In this document: in pieces, positions 25,552 through 34,387 of the stretch | Layout: every line of letters starts with the position of its first letter | Numbering within the stretch: the first letter of the stretch is position 1 | NCBI GenBank assembly: GCA_945619025.1 | Contig: CALZBJ010000003.1 | Span: 62,001-126,000, forward strand | Length of the DNA stretch: 64,000 bases | Source of the DNA: CALZBJ01 sp945619025 | GTDB taxonomy: Bacteria > Pseudomonadota > Gammaproteobacteria > Cardiobacteriales > Wohlfahrtiimonadaceae | Direction: 5' to 3' | Program-made: the position numbers and the translations under genes | Notes under the pieces: model-generated | What the model was told of the DNA's origin: nothing | Seen by the model: the letters and a program-made list of their open reading frames with translations, nothing else | The model's database searches: none

Positions 25552-27195
25552 GTGAATCAGTATATTTCAATCAGACGCCAGCCTCTTATGGGCTTTGTGG
25601 CGCTTGTATCGGGCCTCATTCTGAGCCTTATGGCAGCAATGGCACAGGCCGATGAATCAGAAGAATATTTTCTTTACAAAACGGTGGAGGGCGACAGTTT
25701 ATGGAATATTACCGAGCGCCACTTAACTGATATTAAACATTGGGTGCAGCTCGAAAAGCTCAATAGTCTGCCCAATAGCGACTATATCGAACTTGGTACG
25801 GTGATTCGTATTCCCAAAGCATGGCTTAAAAAGCGTGAAGCGAGTGCGACACTCACGGCGATTAAGGGCGATGTGGAGCTGAAACGCGGTAATCAAGAGA
25901 TTGAGCTTGACCGTAAAACCATGGCGCGCGATCGCGTGGTTTTATTGCCGGGAACGACGATCACAACGCACGACCAGGGGTTAGCCACCATTGAATTTAA
26001 TGATGGCTCGCAACTTCTGCTGCAAAGCAATAGTGAGCTTGAACTGCGTCAATTTGATGCGCTTGGCGATGGGTCACTGAGCGACATTGAGATTAAGCTG
26101 CATAAAGGGCGCGTTGAAAGCTCGATTCCTTCAAGCCCAATTTCAAACACCAACTATCGCGTTTCGACCGATGTGAGCGTAAGCTCGGTGCGCGGAACCA
26201 CTTTCCGGGTGAGCGTGGGTTCTGAAGATGCGGCGATTACCGAGGTGTTAGAGGGAAAAGTGCAAGCGGATCGCAATACCGATAGCCAAACGATCTTACT
26301 CAAACGCGGTGAGGCGGTAGTGCTCGATGCGACAACCACCGAGATTAAAGCGGTTGAACTCTTGCCACCACCAGCCTTTGAGATGGAGACCATTGTCGAA
26401 ACCTCGCCTTTTAGCATTACGTTGCCTGAAAATCCAAAAGCAACGGGATATCATCTATCGATCGTTCCCTTTGGGGAAAATCCAAAACAGCCGATCTTTA
26501 GCCAAAGTTTTAGCGGAAATGTGGTGGAGAGCTCGCAAATTGACGATGGACGTTATCATCTTTTTGTCAGCGCCATTGATGAATTGGGTGTGATGGGGAT
26601 TCCGGCGCAACACGATATTATTGTGAATGCTCGCCCTTATGCACCGGTGTTAGGTGCGCCAACTCATGAGCAAAAACAGCTCCTTCGCGAGCTTATCTTT
26701 AAATGGGACGCGAAAGATGAAGCGTTAACGAGTGGTTATTATCTCCAAATTTCAGAAGATGAGAGCTTCCGTCTCCCGATTGTCAACGAGCCGATTTTGC
26801 CGGGCGTTGAATATAATCTAAAAGAGGGACTTCGTGCGGGGGTCTATTATTGGCGCGTCGCGGCACTCGATCAATTTGAGCAACGTGGGCCATTTACTGA
26901 GCCACAAAGTTTCCGTGTACTGCTTGAAAAACCTGCGCTGAGCGCGATGGATGTGGTGGTGAGCGATATTCGTTTAACTTGGCCGGCGCTTGAAGAGGGG
27001 TCGCAATACCGCATTCAAGTCTCGACCGATGCGAACTTTAATCATATCTTCTTTGATGAAACCACCGCCGTTGCGGAGATGCCCATGAGTGCGATGAAGC
27101 CGGGCGATTATTTCTTCCGCGTGCAAACCATTGCAAGTGACGGCTTTGTTGATGAATGGAGCGAGGGCAATCCCTTTAATGTTCCTGCAAAGTAA
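25552..27195 (+). CDS. Secreted LysM and FecR-domain protein
   Basis: 547 residues with a signal peptide (cleavage near AMAQA-DES). A LysM peptidoglycan-binding domain follows at about 42-90 (TVEGDSLWNITERH…GTVIRIP). A FecR-type domain lies at about 125-245 (DQGLATIEFNDGSQLLL, VSSVRGTTFRVSV). Two or three fibronectin-III-like repeats fill the C-terminal half (…GVYYWRVAALDQFEQRGPFTEPQSFRV). Such proteins sit in the periplasm; here FecR is a structural module and not an iron sensor. GTG start at 25552 with AAGGA upstream. Confidence 0.85.
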   Translation: MNQYISIRRQPLMGFVALVSGLILSLMAAMAQADESEEYFLYKTVEGDSLWNITERHLTDIKHWVQLEKLNSLPNSDYIELGTVIRIPKAWLKKREASATLTAIKGDVELKRGNQEIELDRKTMARDRVVLLPGTTITTHDQGLATIEFNDGSQLLLQSNSELELRQFDALGDGSLSDIEIKLHKGRVESSIPSSPISNTNYRVSTDVSVSSVRGTTFRVSVGSEDAAITEVLEGKVQADRNTDSQTILLKRGEAVVLDATTTEIKAVELLPPPAFEMETIVETSPFSITLPENPKATGYHLSIVPFGENPKQPIFSQSFSGNVVESSQIDDGRYHLFVSAIDELGVMGIPAQHDIIVNARPYAPVLGAPTHEQKQLLRELIFKWDAKDEALTSGYYLQISEDESFRLPIVNEPILPGVEYNLKEGLRAGVYYWRVAALDQFEQRGPFTEPQSFRVLLEKPALSAMDVVVSDIRLTWPALEEGSQYRIQVSTDANFNHIFFDETTAVAEMPMSAMKPGDYFFRVQTIASDGFVDEWSEGNPFNVPAK

Positions 27196-27230
27196 TCGCA
27201 TTTAACGCTCAATAAAGTAGTTAAAAAATT

Positions 27231-27257
27231 AAAGCCCGTGTCATAACGGGCTTTTTT
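27231..27257 (+). terminator. Rho-independent terminator
   Basis: AAAGCCCGT…ACGGGCTTTTTT follows the LysM-FecR gene. Confidence 0.9.
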
Positions 27258-27294
27258 ATGTCGATCGGTTTTCGGTTTGAACAATGAGTGAAAA

Positions 27295-28179
27295 TCAGAT
27301 GTCACTTAAGAGTCTTTGGGTTAAGAGCTTAAAGTGCGGGTGAGTCTTTGGAATCGAGCCGTGCCGCAGCATAAATTGGAGCATTACAAGTGCGCTATTG
27401 TCTTTAAATTGATGCTCTTCAATCAGCGTTGCAATCGAATCTAACGGAAGGCACTTAAACTGGAGCATCTCCTCATCATTCACTTTAGGGATAAAATCTT
27501 GCGGCAGCTTTAAATCGTAACAAAAGAGCGTCTCTTGGCGAATGGTTTGATCGACCTCTTCCATATTATGGAGCATGCCCTGATAGCGCATGGTTGCGGC
27601 TATATGATGGGGAATGCTCGCCTCTTCCATCGCTTCGCGCTCAGCACTCTCATCGACGGACTCTCCATAGGTAAGGCCACCCGCAGCGATCTGATCAAAT
27701 TTAAGCGGGGCAATGCACTTTTTAGTGGAACGCTGGCCAATCCAGCAGTGAAGCAGATTTTCGTCATGTTCAAACGTGGTAAATCCATTAATATGAGCGC
27801 CATAGGTACGCACGCCAAAAAAGGGCGCTGCACTTCGTTCAATCACAAAGAGCAGATCATTCTCACGGAGCGAGGTTTCATATACGCCATAAAGTTCTCC
27901 GCGCCACTCGTTAAGATGGCCTGCCTCATAAAGCATCGCGCTGATCTCAGCGATCTCGGCGCTTCGCGATTCGGACGAGCGAGATAAAAATGGCTCGGTA
28001 AGCGTTACAGTCTCTGAGCTTTGATCGATGCTGAAAACCTGATGAAACGGCGCAATAATCGCCACATGATCGCGGTGAATCCAACCGATCGGCGCGCTAT
28101 TGTCCGCTTTTTTTAAGGCATAAAAATCCTCGAAACGGGGGGATGGGATCCGTTCGAGGGCAATTTTATAATTAATCAT
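27295..28179 (-). CDS. Nudix hydrolase with DUF4743 N-terminal domain
   Basis: 294 residues. An N-terminal ~120-residue domain of the DUF4743 type precedes a Nudix fold. The Nudix box runs from Gly167 through Glu173, Arg181-Glu182 and Glu185-Glu186 to Ile189. It fits GX5EX7REUXEEXGU except that the last Gly is Ser188. This architecture resembles the Nudix part of fungal thiamine pyrophosphokinase Tnr3, which acts on damaged thiamine diphosphate analogues; that role here is inference. The ribosome site is weak. It lies 39 nt upstream of the terminus of the transport operon on the same strand. Confidence 0.85.
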   Translation of the reverse strand: MINYKIALERIPSPRFEDFYALKKADNSAPIGWIHRDHVAIIAPFHQVFSIDQSSETVTLTEPFLSRSSESRSAEIAEISAMLYEAGHLNEWRGELYGVYETSLRENDLLFVIERSAAPFFGVRTYGAHINGFTTFEHDENLLHCWIGQRSTKKCIAPLKFDQIAAGGLTYGESVDESAEREAMEEASIPHHIAATMRYQGMLHNMEEVDQTIRQETLFCYDLKLPQDFIPKVNDEEMLQFKCLPLDSIATLIEEHQFKDNSALVMLQFMLRHGSIPKTHPHFKLLTQRLLSDI

Positions 28180-28218
28180 CCGTGATATATCACTTTTATA
28201 TTGAGATGGTTCGACCGC

Positions 28219-28806
28219 TTAGCGCGCAATCTCATCGATCACTTTAGGAATCATGCGACTAAAGAGTCGATTGTACGCGTCCACGCCGGCTTTCGCGTTA
28301 TAGTCCAAAATGGTCTCTTCATCGAAGAACATTTTCGAGCGAATAATGCGTTGGCTATGGGTATCGACAAGGCGAACATGCATGCGCGCAATCGCTTTAT
28401 AGGGCGACTTGGTAAAATCTTGCTCGAGTGTATAGAGGTGAAGATCAAGGCGAAGCGGGGTACTTAAATCGCTCGGCGCACTAATTACATCGCTAAAACG
28501 GCCCGATTTTACGAGGCTCTCCACCATAAGATCTTGAATCATACGCGGCACAGGCACGCTCCACTGACTTTGGGTGTAAAACTCCACCTGATTGTCATGG
28601 CGTTTATATTCCATCTGTGTGGTATTTAAGATCGCCGAGGATTTTACCGGTTCAACGCGAAGCGCAGCTTTGGGTTTTGCGTGCGAGGCAGTAATCGCCT
28701 GATCATCCGGCGTAATGAGATAATGTTGCGGCGCAGGGCCCGATTGACAGGCAATGAGCAGCAGTGACGCAGCGGCAGTTAAGTATAATTTATAGAGTGT
28801 TTTCAT
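28219..28806 (-). CDS. PqiC/ABC auxiliary lipoprotein of MCE transporter
   Basis: 195 residues with a type II signal peptide and lipobox LLIAC (Cys20), so it is an outer-membrane or periplasm-facing lipoprotein. The body matches the ABC-type transport auxiliary lipoprotein (PqiC, DUF330) family: YLITPDD near the start, VEPV, MEYKRHDNQVEFYTQSQWSVPVPRMIQDLM. It is the last gene of the MlaE-MlaF-MCE operon, 11 nt after the MCE gene, with AAGGAGA before the ATG. It probably completes the periplasmic end of the lipid path. Confidence 0.86.
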   Translation of the reverse strand: MKTLYKLYLTAAASLLLIACQSGPAPQHYLITPDDQAITASHAKPKAALRVEPVKSSAILNTTQMEYKRHDNQVEFYTQSQWSVPVPRMIQDLMVESLVKSGRFSDVISAPSDLSTPLRLDLHLYTLEQDFTKSPYKAIARMHVRLVDTHSQRIIRSKMFFDEETILDYNAKAGVDAYNRLFSRMIPKVIDEIAR

Positions 28807-28817
28807 CGAATATCTCC

Positions 28818-29699
28818 TTATTCACCCGGGCCTTTTTTGTTTTGCGGTTTCCCCATAATGAGCGAACTGGGCTGATGGCGCAGCTCTTCAAGCAGGGTTG
28901 AAATGGTGAAGAGCATTTGCGAGAGTTCCGGCCCAAGTTGGCTGATGGTGCCATCGGTATTGTTCGCAACGGTACGCCATTCTTTTAAAAGACCATTGAT
29001 CTCTTCGGGCGTTGTTTTGAGCTCTTCGAGCAGTTTATTAATGCGCGGTTTTGCGTCAACGGCGATATCATTGCCTTTTGCCACCAAGACCGAGGTATCA
29101 TCAATCAGTTTTTCCACTTTCGGGGCACTCTGATTGAGCGCGGTGGTAATGGCTTCAATATTTTTAATGGTGACGTTGATACTCGCAATATTTTCATCGT
29201 TTAACAGGCCATCAAATTGATCAGAAAGCCCGGCAACGGAAGTGGTGATATTGTTAATTGCTTCATCGAGCCGTTTTGAGAGCGAGGGCCCATTTTGAAT
29301 GCGCGGCACCGGCTCATGATCGGTGGGAAGCAGTAACTTCGAATCCGGTGTGCCATCAGTGAGGCTCACGCCGACAAGCCCGGTAATTCCCTTAGCAATC
29401 AGCACCGCTTTGGTGTCCTCTTTGATGGGCGTTCCCGAATTGATATTAAGCAGAATCGTCACAAAGCGCGGGTCGTCTTGATTGAGCGAAATATTCGCAA
29501 CTTTACCAACTTGCACCCCTTGATAATCGATGTTGCTATTGACGGAAAGTCCGGCAACCGATTCCTGAGTGACCACGCGATATTGCACGTAACTAACCTT
29601 TTCCGTCCCGACCGTAAGCCAGACAGAAAGGGCCATAAACAGCAGGGAAAACCCTACAATAAAGGCACCAACTAAGGTGTAACTAAATTTATTTTCCAT
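28818..29699 (-). CDS. MCE-domain (MlaD-like) substrate-binding protein
   Basis: 293 residues from ATG 29699 (AAAGGA 6 nt upstream); the ORF is open to 29717. One N-terminal membrane anchor (about 6-30) and an MCE domain (about 38-118, …AGLSVNSNIDYQGVQVGKVANISL) are followed by a long helical region (about 140-270) with heptad character. MCE proteins bind phospholipid and form hexameric rings or tunnels. It overlaps the ATPase gene by 11 nt. Longer than E. coli MlaD, it resembles the Pseudomonas PA3211-PA3214-type system as I recall it. Confidence 0.9.
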   Translation of the reverse strand: MENKFSYTLVGAFIVGFSLLFMALSVWLTVGTEKVSYVQYRVVTQESVAGLSVNSNIDYQGVQVGKVANISLNQDDPRFVTILLNINSGTPIKEDTKAVLIAKGITGLVGVSLTDGTPDSKLLLPTDHEPVPRIQNGPSLSKRLDEAINNITTSVAGLSDQFDGLLNDENIASINVTIKNIEAITTALNQSAPKVEKLIDDTSVLVAKGNDIAVDAKPRINKLLEELKTTPEEINGLLKEWRTVANNTDGTISQLGPELSQMLFTISTLLEELRHQPSSLIMGKPQNKKGPGE

Positions 29700-30489
29700 A
29701 TGCATCCTTTGTCGCACGGCCGCGTGGGCCTTGAAAATAATCTTGAATTAATGGGTGAGGATTATTGACTAAAATCTCCATCGGCTCAAAGGCGAGGAGC
29801 TTTTTCTCGCCTAAAAACGCGATGCGATCGGTGGTGGCCCAGAGCGAATCTAAATCGTGGGTGACCATCACAATCGTTAAATTAAGCGAGGCTTTTAATT
29901 GGCACATAAGCTCATCAAATGCCCCGGCAGAAATCGGGTCAAGCCCAGCGGTTGGTTCATCTAAAAAGAGCATTTTTGGCTCAAGGGCGAGTGCGCGTGC
30001 TAAGCTTGCCCGTTTTACCATCCCGCCTGAAAGTTCTTTTGGAAGACGGGTTGCCGCATAATCGGGAAGCCCCGCGAGTTTGATTTTGAGCATCGCAATC
30101 TCTTTCATGCTCGACTCAGAGAGAGAATAGTGCTCTTTAAGCGGAATCATAATGTTTTCCAGCACCGTGAGCGAGCTAAAGAGCGCGCCACTTTGAAAGA
30201 GCATGCCAAACATCTTTTTAATCTTTAATTGCTCGCCACTTGAGATCCCCCACACCGGGCGATCCATCAGGTAAACCTGACCGGAAGCCGGGCGCAATAG
30301 CATAATAATCGAGCGAACGAGCGTAGTTTTTCCCGAGCCTGAACCGCCCACAAGGCCGATCATTTCGCCCTCGTGCACCTCCATACTCAAATCTTCGTGG
30401 ATTGAGTGTGTGCCAAAGCGGTTATAGATATGCTCAAGGCGAATCACGACCTTTCGATCTTTGGGGGCATAGTGTTTTAATGGATCCAT
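29689..30489 (-). CDS. MlaF-like ABC transporter ATPase
   Basis: 266-residue nucleotide-binding subunit: Walker A GGSGSGKTT (48-56), Q-loop in FQSGALFSSLTV, signature LSGGMVKRASLARAL, Walker B MLFLDEPTAGLD and the H-loop MVTHDLD. The GGMxKR signature variant is typical of the MlaF/Mkl branch. It works with the permease encoded 18 nt upstream and the MCE protein downstream. Confidence 0.94.
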   Translation of the reverse strand: MDPLKHYAPKDRKVVIRLEHIYNRFGTHSIHEDLSMEVHEGEMIGLVGGSGSGKTTLVRSIIMLLRPASGQVYLMDRPVWGISSGEQLKIKKMFGMLFQSGALFSSLTVLENIMIPLKEHYSLSESSMKEIAMLKIKLAGLPDYAATRLPKELSGGMVKRASLARALALEPKMLFLDEPTAGLDPISAGAFDELMCQLKASLNLTIVMVTHDLDSLWATTDRIAFLGEKKLLAFEPMEILVNNPHPLIQDYFQGPRGRATKDAYGK

Positions 30490-30507
30490 TACGATTCCTT
30501 GTGCTCC

Positions 30508-31611
30508 TTACAGTCCGATGTTGCGAGTGGTGATCGAAAAGATCGCCTCGAAAATAATCACTAAAAAGATCGATTGTACCACGGCGGTGGTGGTTTGACG
30601 TCCGACACTATCAGCGCCACCTTGCACTTGGAAGCCTTGATAACAGCCCACAAAGGTGATGATAATGGCAAATACCGGCGTTTGCGCAAGCCCGACTAAA
30701 AAGCTATTGATGGTGACGGTTTGTGGAATGCGCTCTAAAAACTCCGCAAAACTGATATCTAGGAAGGTATAAGAAAGGACCATTCCGCCTAAAATTCCTA
30801 AAATATCGGCGAAAATGGTTAAAAACGGCATCGCCACAAGCATCGCTAGGAGTTTCGGGATCACCAGTTGATCGATTGGATTAATCCCGATTGTTTCGAG
30901 CGCGTCCACCTCTTCATTGACCTTCATCGTCCCTATTTGCGCGGCAAAGGCCGATCCCGTTCGCCCGGCAATAATAATTGCGGTAAGCATCGGCGCTAAA
31001 ATACGCAGCGTCGAGATCGTAATCAGATCGACCGCAAAAATATTAACGCCAAACATCCGCAGCAACGTCCCGCCTTGATAGGTGATCACAAACCCCACAA
31101 GAAAGTTAAGCAGTCCCACAATGGCAAGGGCATTGACCCCCGCGGTCTGGATATTGGCCCAAAAGGTGCGCCAACGAATGCGCCACGGACGTAGGAGATT
31201 TTTAAAAAGCTCAAGCGAGGCCTCACCGGTAAAGGCGAGAAACCCCATGGCATCGATGGTGAGATTGATCCCATATTTCCCAAGCTGACTGAGATAATTG
31301 AGCAGCGCCGGCGTTTTTGCAGGCGGCACATCAAAATTGAGCTTGGTATCGATAAAGTTAAATAGATCGAGATCCTCTTTTTTAAGCCCGGTAAGTTTTC
31401 CTATTTTCCCCGTCTCAGAGGCTTTATAAAGAAGCTTAGAGATCAGGTAGCAACCATTGGTATCGATCGATTCGATATGGCTCGCATCGAGGGTAAAATT
31501 CTCGGAAAGTGCATTAAACTTAAGCGCATCCATCGCCGATTTCGCCGCATCCATTTCGGGCAAAATCCAATGTCCGGAGAGGGTAATTGAATCTGAATGA
31601 ACGGTAATCAT
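30508..31611 (-). CDS. MlaE-like permease with fused STAS domain
   Basis: 367 residues. The N-terminal ~100 are a STAS domain (DASHIESIDTNGCYLISKLL), the equivalent of separate MlaB. From about 115 on it is an MlaE permease with five or six membrane segments and the conserved GRTGSAFAAQIGTMKVNEEVDALETIG loop that contacts the ATPase. It overlaps the preceding PH-domain gene by 4 nt (ATGA). Confidence 0.93.
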   Translation of the reverse strand: MITVHSDSITLSGHWILPEMDAAKSAMDALKFNALSENFTLDASHIESIDTNGCYLISKLLYKASETGKIGKLTGLKKEDLDLFNFIDTKLNFDVPPAKTPALLNYLSQLGKYGINLTIDAMGFLAFTGEASLELFKNLLRPWRIRWRTFWANIQTAGVNALAIVGLLNFLVGFVITYQGGTLLRMFGVNIFAVDLITISTLRILAPMLTAIIIAGRTGSAFAAQIGTMKVNEEVDALETIGINPIDQLVIPKLLAMLVAMPFLTIFADILGILGGMVLSYTFLDISFAEFLERIPQTVTINSFLVGLAQTPVFAIIITFVGCYQGFQVQGGADSVGRQTTTAVVQSIFLVIIFEAIFSITTRNIGL

Positions 31612-32453
31612 GAGGCATTATCCTGTGAGTCACCAAGATCGAGCAGTGATTTGCGCAGCGTTTTAAGGCGCGGAATGGCCGGAAGCTCGCAAATATAACC
31701 GCCGTTTGTTTGAATAATTAAGCGCCCAACATTTAAAAAACGGCTCACAATGCCCATCTTAATTTGGAAAAAGCTGATCTGTTTCGGCGCAATGTCGATA
31801 ATCTCCGGTTTAATCAGCCCACTTTTAATCACAAGGCGACGATTGGTGAGGAGAATTTCGGTGGTAATAAAGTAGATCGCCGCGCGAACAAGACGATACG
31901 CTGCGTAGATTAGCACTCCATAGCTCAGCCATTTGCGCGGATGGAGATAGGTGGTACTTAAAAGATGGGTGATCCCTTCGGGCATTTTATCTTGAAGCGT
32001 GGCAAAGCCGAGCGCCATTTGTGAATAGAGATCATTGGCCATCAGCGTTTTTGAACGGGCAGGGAGCTCAAAAATATCGAGCGCAAATAGCAAGTTGAAT
32101 GGGCCTTTTGCGAGCGCCCCGAGCCAGAGATAGAGCCCTAATAGAAGCCATAAAAGTGGCACCAAAAAGATCCAATAATGAACGCGAACGATCGACTCAA
32201 GGGTTTCATGATCGCCCAAAATCGTGCTTGAATCGCCGTTATCGTGATGACTTTTCACCGCACGTTTCTCAGTAGCATCTTGTACATCTTTCGCTGCTTT
32301 TTTAGGCCATTTAGGCAGATTAAACGCCGGCTTATTGAGCGCTAATTTAGGCATTGATAATTTTTTATCAAGGGGTGCTTCCTCTTTCTGGCGAAGCGGA
32401 ATCCCTGATGATTGCATGGATGGTGTCGTCTCTGTGCTCTTCAATTCTTGCAT
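31608..32453 (-). CDS. Membrane protein with bacterial PH domain (bPH2/DUF304-like)
   Basis: 281 residues. A ~75-residue Pro/Lys-rich cytoplasmic N-terminus precedes two membrane segments (about 92-115 and 168-190), then a C-terminal PH-like domain (TEILLTNRRLVIKSGLIKPEIIDIAPKQISFFQIKMGIVSRF…GRLIIQTNGG). The layout is that of YdbS/YdbT-type membrane-flanked proteins, but with a single domain and a long tail. Translational overlap with the MlaE-like gene suggests a partner role in lipid transport, which is inference. Confidence 0.8.
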   Translation of the reverse strand: MQELKSTETTPSMQSSGIPLRQKEEAPLDKKLSMPKLALNKPAFNLPKWPKKAAKDVQDATEKRAVKSHHDNGDSSTILGDHETLESIVRVHYWIFLVPLLWLLLGLYLWLGALAKGPFNLLFALDIFELPARSKTLMANDLYSQMALGFATLQDKMPEGITHLLSTTYLHPRKWLSYGVLIYAAYRLVRAAIYFITTEILLTNRRLVIKSGLIKPEIIDIAPKQISFFQIKMGIVSRFLNVGRLIIQTNGGYICELPAIPRLKTLRKSLLDLGDSQDNAS

Positions 32454-32466
32454 GCGTAACCTACTA

Positions 32467-33171
32467 TTATCTCCGATTTAATTTGCGCCACTCGGCGGGA
32501 TTTTGCTGATCACCGGGCTCGGACCAGATGCCAATTTTTTCGTGTTGTGCAGTTTTTTCAGTGGCGAGGTATAGTTTATCACTATTATAGTGATGATAAA
32601 CAACTGCTTGGCCCGCTTCGACCATTTTCAGCCCGAGATCGTTTTCTTCGATGGGCTCGCCTTGGTATATTTTCGCCACATAACGCTGATAACGATCGAT
32701 ATCGTGGATCTCAACGCTCACATCCTTTTTATTGGTAATGAGGGATTTAAGATACGCGGTTGAGCGGTCGCCCCACGGTTTTTGTCCGGTTTCCGGCGCG
32801 TCAATGCCCCAAACTCGGACCTTTAGGCGCGTATTTTTTTCATCATAAAAGCAGTGCGCAGTCACCGTATCCCCATCGCTAATGGAGTAGATTTTACACG
32901 CGGTGAGCGTCGTCTTTTTCGGGATATTATTATCGACCACATAGGGGTTTTGATAAAAGGAAAAGATCAATAGCCCGATCGAGATGAGCACAATGGGCAG
33001 AATCGCGTAGAGCGTCGGTTTCTTGCCTTTTTTAAGATCGGTAATGATCTTTTTTGAGCTCTGTTTAACGTAGCGTTTGCCGCGTTTTTGCTGTTTTGAA
33101 AAGAGCCCGTAAAGGTGTTGCACGAGCTCTTTGAGTAGACGGTTATTGCGACTGTTTTTATTGATCTGCAT
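32467..33171 (-). CDS. Membrane-anchored thermonuclease-like protein
   Basis: 234 residues from ATG 33171. A basic cytoplasmic start and one membrane segment (about 55-75) precede a staphylococcal-nuclease fold: DGDTVTAHC, VRVWGIDAPETGQKPWGDRS, and VEIHDIDRYQRYVAKIYQG with the catalytic Arg/Glu/Asp pattern. The nuclease domain should face the periplasm. GGAGG is 12 nt from the ATG, longer than usual; the frame is open upstream to 33345, but that stretch overlaps pgpA and is very Arg-rich, so I reject it. Confidence 0.83.
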   Translation of the reverse strand: MQINKNSRNNRLLKELVQHLYGLFSKQQKRGKRYVKQSSKKIITDLKKGKKPTLYAILPIVLISIGLLIFSFYQNPYVVDNNIPKKTTLTACKIYSISDGDTVTAHCFYDEKNTRLKVRVWGIDAPETGQKPWGDRSTAYLKSLITNKKDVSVEIHDIDRYQRYVAKIYQGEPIEENDLGLKMVEAGQAVVYHHYNSDKLYLATEKTAQHEKIGIWSEPGDQQNPAEWRKLNRR

Positions 33172-33209
33172 AACGGAAAATGACCTCCAAAATCTTGAAA
33201 ACGACCGAT

Positions 33210-33698
33210 TTACAGAAGCCCAGGAATTGGCACATAGAGGCGAATGAGGTGAAATACGCCGCAAGCAATGCTGCCTGCGATCATATCGTCGATCATAATA
33301 CCAACGCCGCCGCCAACCTTTTGGTCTGCAACGCGAATGGGCCACGGCTTTATGATGTCGAAAATGCGAAAGAGAATAAAGCCGATCACCATATTGGTCA
33401 CGCTAAAAGGAATCGCGATCATGGTGATCCAAAGCCCGACAAATTCATCCCAGACAATGCCCCCGTGATCGTGTACGCCTAGCTCATCGCTCGCTTTTTG
33501 GCAGATGTAAAAGCCAAAGAGGGAGGCCACCACAATCACAAGCAGATAGGCCCATAAAGGGAGGAAGGTTAATCCCACCCAAAAGGGGAGCGCTGCGAGC
33601 GTTCCAAAGGTGCCGGGCGCAACGGGCGCACATCCTGAGCCAAAGCCGGAGGCGATAAATTGAGCGGGCGTTTTAATGGTGATTTTCGGCTGAGTCAT
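33210..33698 (-). CDS. pgpA: Phosphatidylglycerophosphatase A
   Basis: 162 residues, membrane enzyme dephosphorylating phosphatidylglycerol phosphate to phosphatidylglycerol. The motif order is that of PgpA: GFGSGCAPVAPGTFGT at the start, SDELGVHDHGGIVWDEFVG, FILFRIFDIIKPWPI and GGVGIMIDDMIAG. It lies 20 nt downstream of orn and 38 nt upstream of the nuclease gene, and probably begins the lipid-related part of this operon. With cls at 23.9 kb it serves anionic phospholipid synthesis. Confidence 0.94.
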   Translation of the reverse strand: MTQPKITIKTPAQFIASGFGSGCAPVAPGTFGTLAALPFWVGLTFLPLWAYLLVIVVASLFGFYICQKASDELGVHDHGGIVWDEFVGLWITMIAIPFSVTNMVIGFILFRIFDIIKPWPIRVADQKVGGGVGIMIDDMIAGSIACGVFHLIRLYVPIPGLL

Positions 33699-33718
33699 GG
33701 TCGCTAGATCTCCGCGAT

Positions 33719-34264
33719 TTACGCTTCTTTCACAAAATAATGATCGCGATAATGCTTGAGTTCGCCAATCGATTCTTCAATATCATCAAGGGCTAAATGC
33801 ACGCCTTTTTTCTCATAGCCCGGATGCTCGGGATACCAGCGTTTCACCAGCTCCTTGATGGTGCTCACATCGATATTGCGATAGTGGCAAAATTGATCGA
33901 GATGCGGCATATATTTTTTAATAAAACGGCGATCGGTGCCGATGCTATTGCCACATAAGGGCGTTTTTCCATCAGGGATATATTGGCGCGCAAATTCAAG
34001 CGTTTTCGCTTCCGCTTCTTTAACGGAGACTGTACTCTCTTTAACGCGTTTAGTCAGGCCAGATTCGCCGTGAGTTGTGGTGCACCACTCGTCCATCAAA
34101 CCTAGAATGTCGCTTGGTTGATGAATGGCGATGTTCGGCCCTTTGGCGATAATGTTGAGCTGCTTATCGGTAATGATCGACGCGATCTCAATAATATGGT
34201 GCGTGGTTTCGTCTAGACCGGTCATCTCAAGGTCGATCCAGAGTAAGTTATCCGCTGATTTCAT
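33719..34264 (-). CDS. orn: Oligoribonuclease
   Basis: 181 residues, DEDDh 3'-5' exonuclease that degrades 2-5 nt RNAs and pGpG. ExoI WIDLEMTGLD, ExoII LCGNSIGTDRRFI and ExoIII YRNIDVSTIKEL, and the active HLALDDIEESIGELKHYR tail, are all present. Full length. TAGGAGT precedes the ATG. A terminator for yaaA separates it from the upstream gene, so its promoter should be within 34265-34310. Confidence 0.96.
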   Translation of the reverse strand: MKSADNLLWIDLEMTGLDETTHHIIEIASIITDKQLNIIAKGPNIAIHQPSDILGLMDEWCTTTHGESGLTKRVKESTVSVKEAEAKTLEFARQYIPDGKTPLCGNSIGTDRRFIKKYMPHLDQFCHYRNIDVSTIKELVKRWYPEHPGYEKKGVHLALDDIEESIGELKHYRDHYFVKEA

Positions 34265-34308
34265 GTTGACTCCTAAATTTTCTGTGCACTGATTTTAGCA
34301 TATTCTTT

Positions 34309-34347
34309 AAAAAAGAAGGGAGTGAGACTGATCTGTCCACTCCCTCG
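34309..34347 (-). terminator. Rho-independent terminator of yaaA
   Basis: On the minus strand GAGGGAGTG and CACTCCCTT form a stem, followed by a T-rich run (CTTTTTT). Confidence 0.85.
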
Positions 34348-34387
34348 GGATCATCTAAGCGCTTAAAGGCAGGCGATTGACGATCGA

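Noticed and set aside
27535..27987. 150-residue open frame on + over the Nudix gene
   Set aside because: It is antisense to the Nudix box region, with no signal or motif of its own.
33172..33345. N-terminal extension of the thermonuclease-like protein
   Set aside because: It is extremely Arg/Ser-rich, overlaps pgpA and has no ribosome site. ATG 33171 is preferred.
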